Source: Pedobacter sp. UBA1951
GTDB taxonomy: Bacteria; Bacteroidota; Bacteroidia; Sphingobacteriales; Sphingobacteriaceae
Direction: 5' to 3'
Length of the DNA: 7,273 bases
NCBI GenBank assembly: GCA_002336465.1
Contig: DDEP01000242.1
Location: 1 to 7,273, forward strand
Part shown: one piece after another, positions 6,685 to 7,273 of the stretch
Layout: every line of letters starts with the position of its first letter
Position numbering within the stretch: the stretch's first letter is position 1
Notes under the pieces: model-generated
What the model saw: only the letters and a program-made list of their open reading frames with translations
Told to the model about the DNA's origin: nothing
Database searches by the model: none
Translations under genes and position numbers: made by a program

Positions 6685-6923
6685 ATCAAAATAAATTATC
6701 AACTTAATATTTTTAACAACTTAATTTCTTATTATTACACTTCAAAATAAAAATCACAATACGAAACAAAGTGAAATACAAAATAAAACAAATACAGCTT
6801 TTATTTACATCAATTTTCACCGTAATACATGTAAAAGAAATTGCCATTATTTATGTGCTGCTTGAAATAAAAATTAGTAATATTACATAGTGTTATAAAC
6901 ACACTGCTATAAACCTAAAAAAA

Positions 6924-7273
6924 ATGAACAGAAGAGAAGCATTGAAAAATGTTGCTATTTTATTAGGAACCACCATTTCGGCGAGTACCACAACCATCCT
7001 CTTTGAGGGTTTTACGCTTCCCGAAAATGAAAAAAATGCTGTTGCATTTACAGATGAACAAAAGAAAATCCTAACCGAAATGGCAGAGATCATTATGCCT
7101 ACAACCAAGTCATCTCCGGGCGCAAAGGCTGCCGGAGTAGGTAAGTTTATTCCGATGATGGTTAATGATTGTTATCCGGCCAAACAACAACAACGCTTTG
7201 CAAAAGGACTTGGTGAGTTTGAAGAAAGAGCCAAAACCGAATTTGGTAAAAACTTCTTAGCACTTAACAATAC
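6924..7273 (+). CDS. Gluconate 2-dehydrogenase subunit 3 family protein, N-terminal part
   Basis: The first 116 codons; the gene runs off the right edge. The family is the small, exported subunit that accompanies FAD-dependent GMC oxidoreductases oxidising sugars or sugar acids in the periplasm. Residues 1-30 (MNRREALKNVAILLGTTISA and on) look like a Tat signal: arginines 3 and 4, L7 and K8, then a hydrophobic run, although the usual Phe after RRx is Ala here. The mature part opens FTDEQKKILTEMAEIIMPTT (42-61), followed by SSPGAKAAGVGKFIPMMVNDCY (63-84). This matches the Gluconate_2-dh3 domain core, including the conserved PGAKAAGV. In Bacteroidota the next gene is usually a GMC oxidoreductase; here it would lie outside the window. 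The true substrate may be a glycoside or other sugar, not gluconate. The start is the ATG after a run of seven A bases, which puts the RR pair at the expected place. Confidence 0.88.
   Translation, partial: MNRREALKNVAILLGTTISASTTTILFEGFTLPENEKNAVAFTDEQKKILTEMAEIIMPTTKSSPGAKAAGVGKFIPMMVNDCYPAKQQQRFAKGLGEFEERAKTEFGKNFLALNN

Larger units (their letters stand above)
6635..6923. other. AT-rich divergent intergenic region
   Basis: This 289-bp gap separates the two divergently transcribed genes. It holds the dehydrogenase promoter region at its left end. I see no convincing coding sequence, RNA gene or terminator in the rest. Small inverted repeats are present: TTTACAT (6804-6810) with ATGTAAA (6829-6835), and GTGTT-ATA-AACAC (6890-6902), which lies 21 bp before the next ATG. 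No clean TAnnTTTG box was found for the rightward gene. Confidence 0.5.

Noticed and set aside
6559..6750. Small plus-strand frame (63 codons) spanning the dehydrogenase start and the gap
   Set aside because: It is antisense to the gene's 5' end, crosses its promoter, and has low-complexity AT-driven composition with no family match.
6893..7108. Minus-strand frame opposite the gluconate dehydrogenase subunit
   Set aside because: The plus strand encodes the signal peptide and conserved PGAKAAGV core; the antisense frame is a by-product.
1..7273. CRISPR array, insertion sequence, prophage, toxin-antitoxin or tRNA
   Set aside because: No regularly spaced repeats, transposase or phage motifs, paired small genes or cloverleaf sequence were seen on either strand.

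Overview
The window looks like ordinary chromosomal DNA from a Bacteroidota member, most likely Sphingobacteriaceae (Pedobacter or Mucilaginibacter type). The evidence is the AT-rich sequence, an outer-membrane DUF5686 protein with a carboxypeptidase-regulatory-like domain, the characteristic YebC N-terminus, a gluconate 2-dehydrogenase subunit 3 gene, the lack of Shine-Dalgarno sequences, and several copies of the Bacteroidota -7 promoter box TAnnTTTG. Genus is inferred, not shown.

Layout. Bases 1-259 (minus) hold the first 86 codons of glycine C-acetyltransferase (kbl). A 115-bp divergent gap follows, then the 818-residue DUF5686 outer-membrane protein (375-2831, plus). A plus-strand pair comes next: tRNA U34 hydroxylase trhO (2924-3853) and, with no gap, a small DUF486 membrane protein (3854-4225). 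A DinB-fold DUF1569 protein (4315-4773, plus) starts directly after a strong AT-rich hairpin. It converges on yebC (4911-5639, minus), and a 108-bp REP-like inverted repeat lies between their 3' ends. An SDR-type L-threonine 3-dehydrogenase (5690-6634, minus) comes next. After a 289-bp AT-rich gap, the window ends inside a Tat-signal gluconate 2-dehydrogenase subunit 3 gene (6924 to the edge, plus).

How the genes fit together. The clearest link is threonine catabolism. The dehydrogenase makes 2-amino-3-ketobutyrate from threonine, and Kbl cleaves it with CoA to glycine and acetyl-CoA. Here the two genes lie on the same strand but are separated by about 5.4 kb of unrelated genes. TrhO (tRNA wobble modification) and YebC (translation/regulation factor) are housekeeping genes. 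The two DUF proteins have no firm role. The truncated last gene probably continues into a GMC oxidoreductase gene.

I see no RNA gene, CRISPR array, insertion sequence or prophage, and no strong case for a new system. The most interesting non-coding items are the REP-like element and the hairpin that abuts the DUF1569 start codon.
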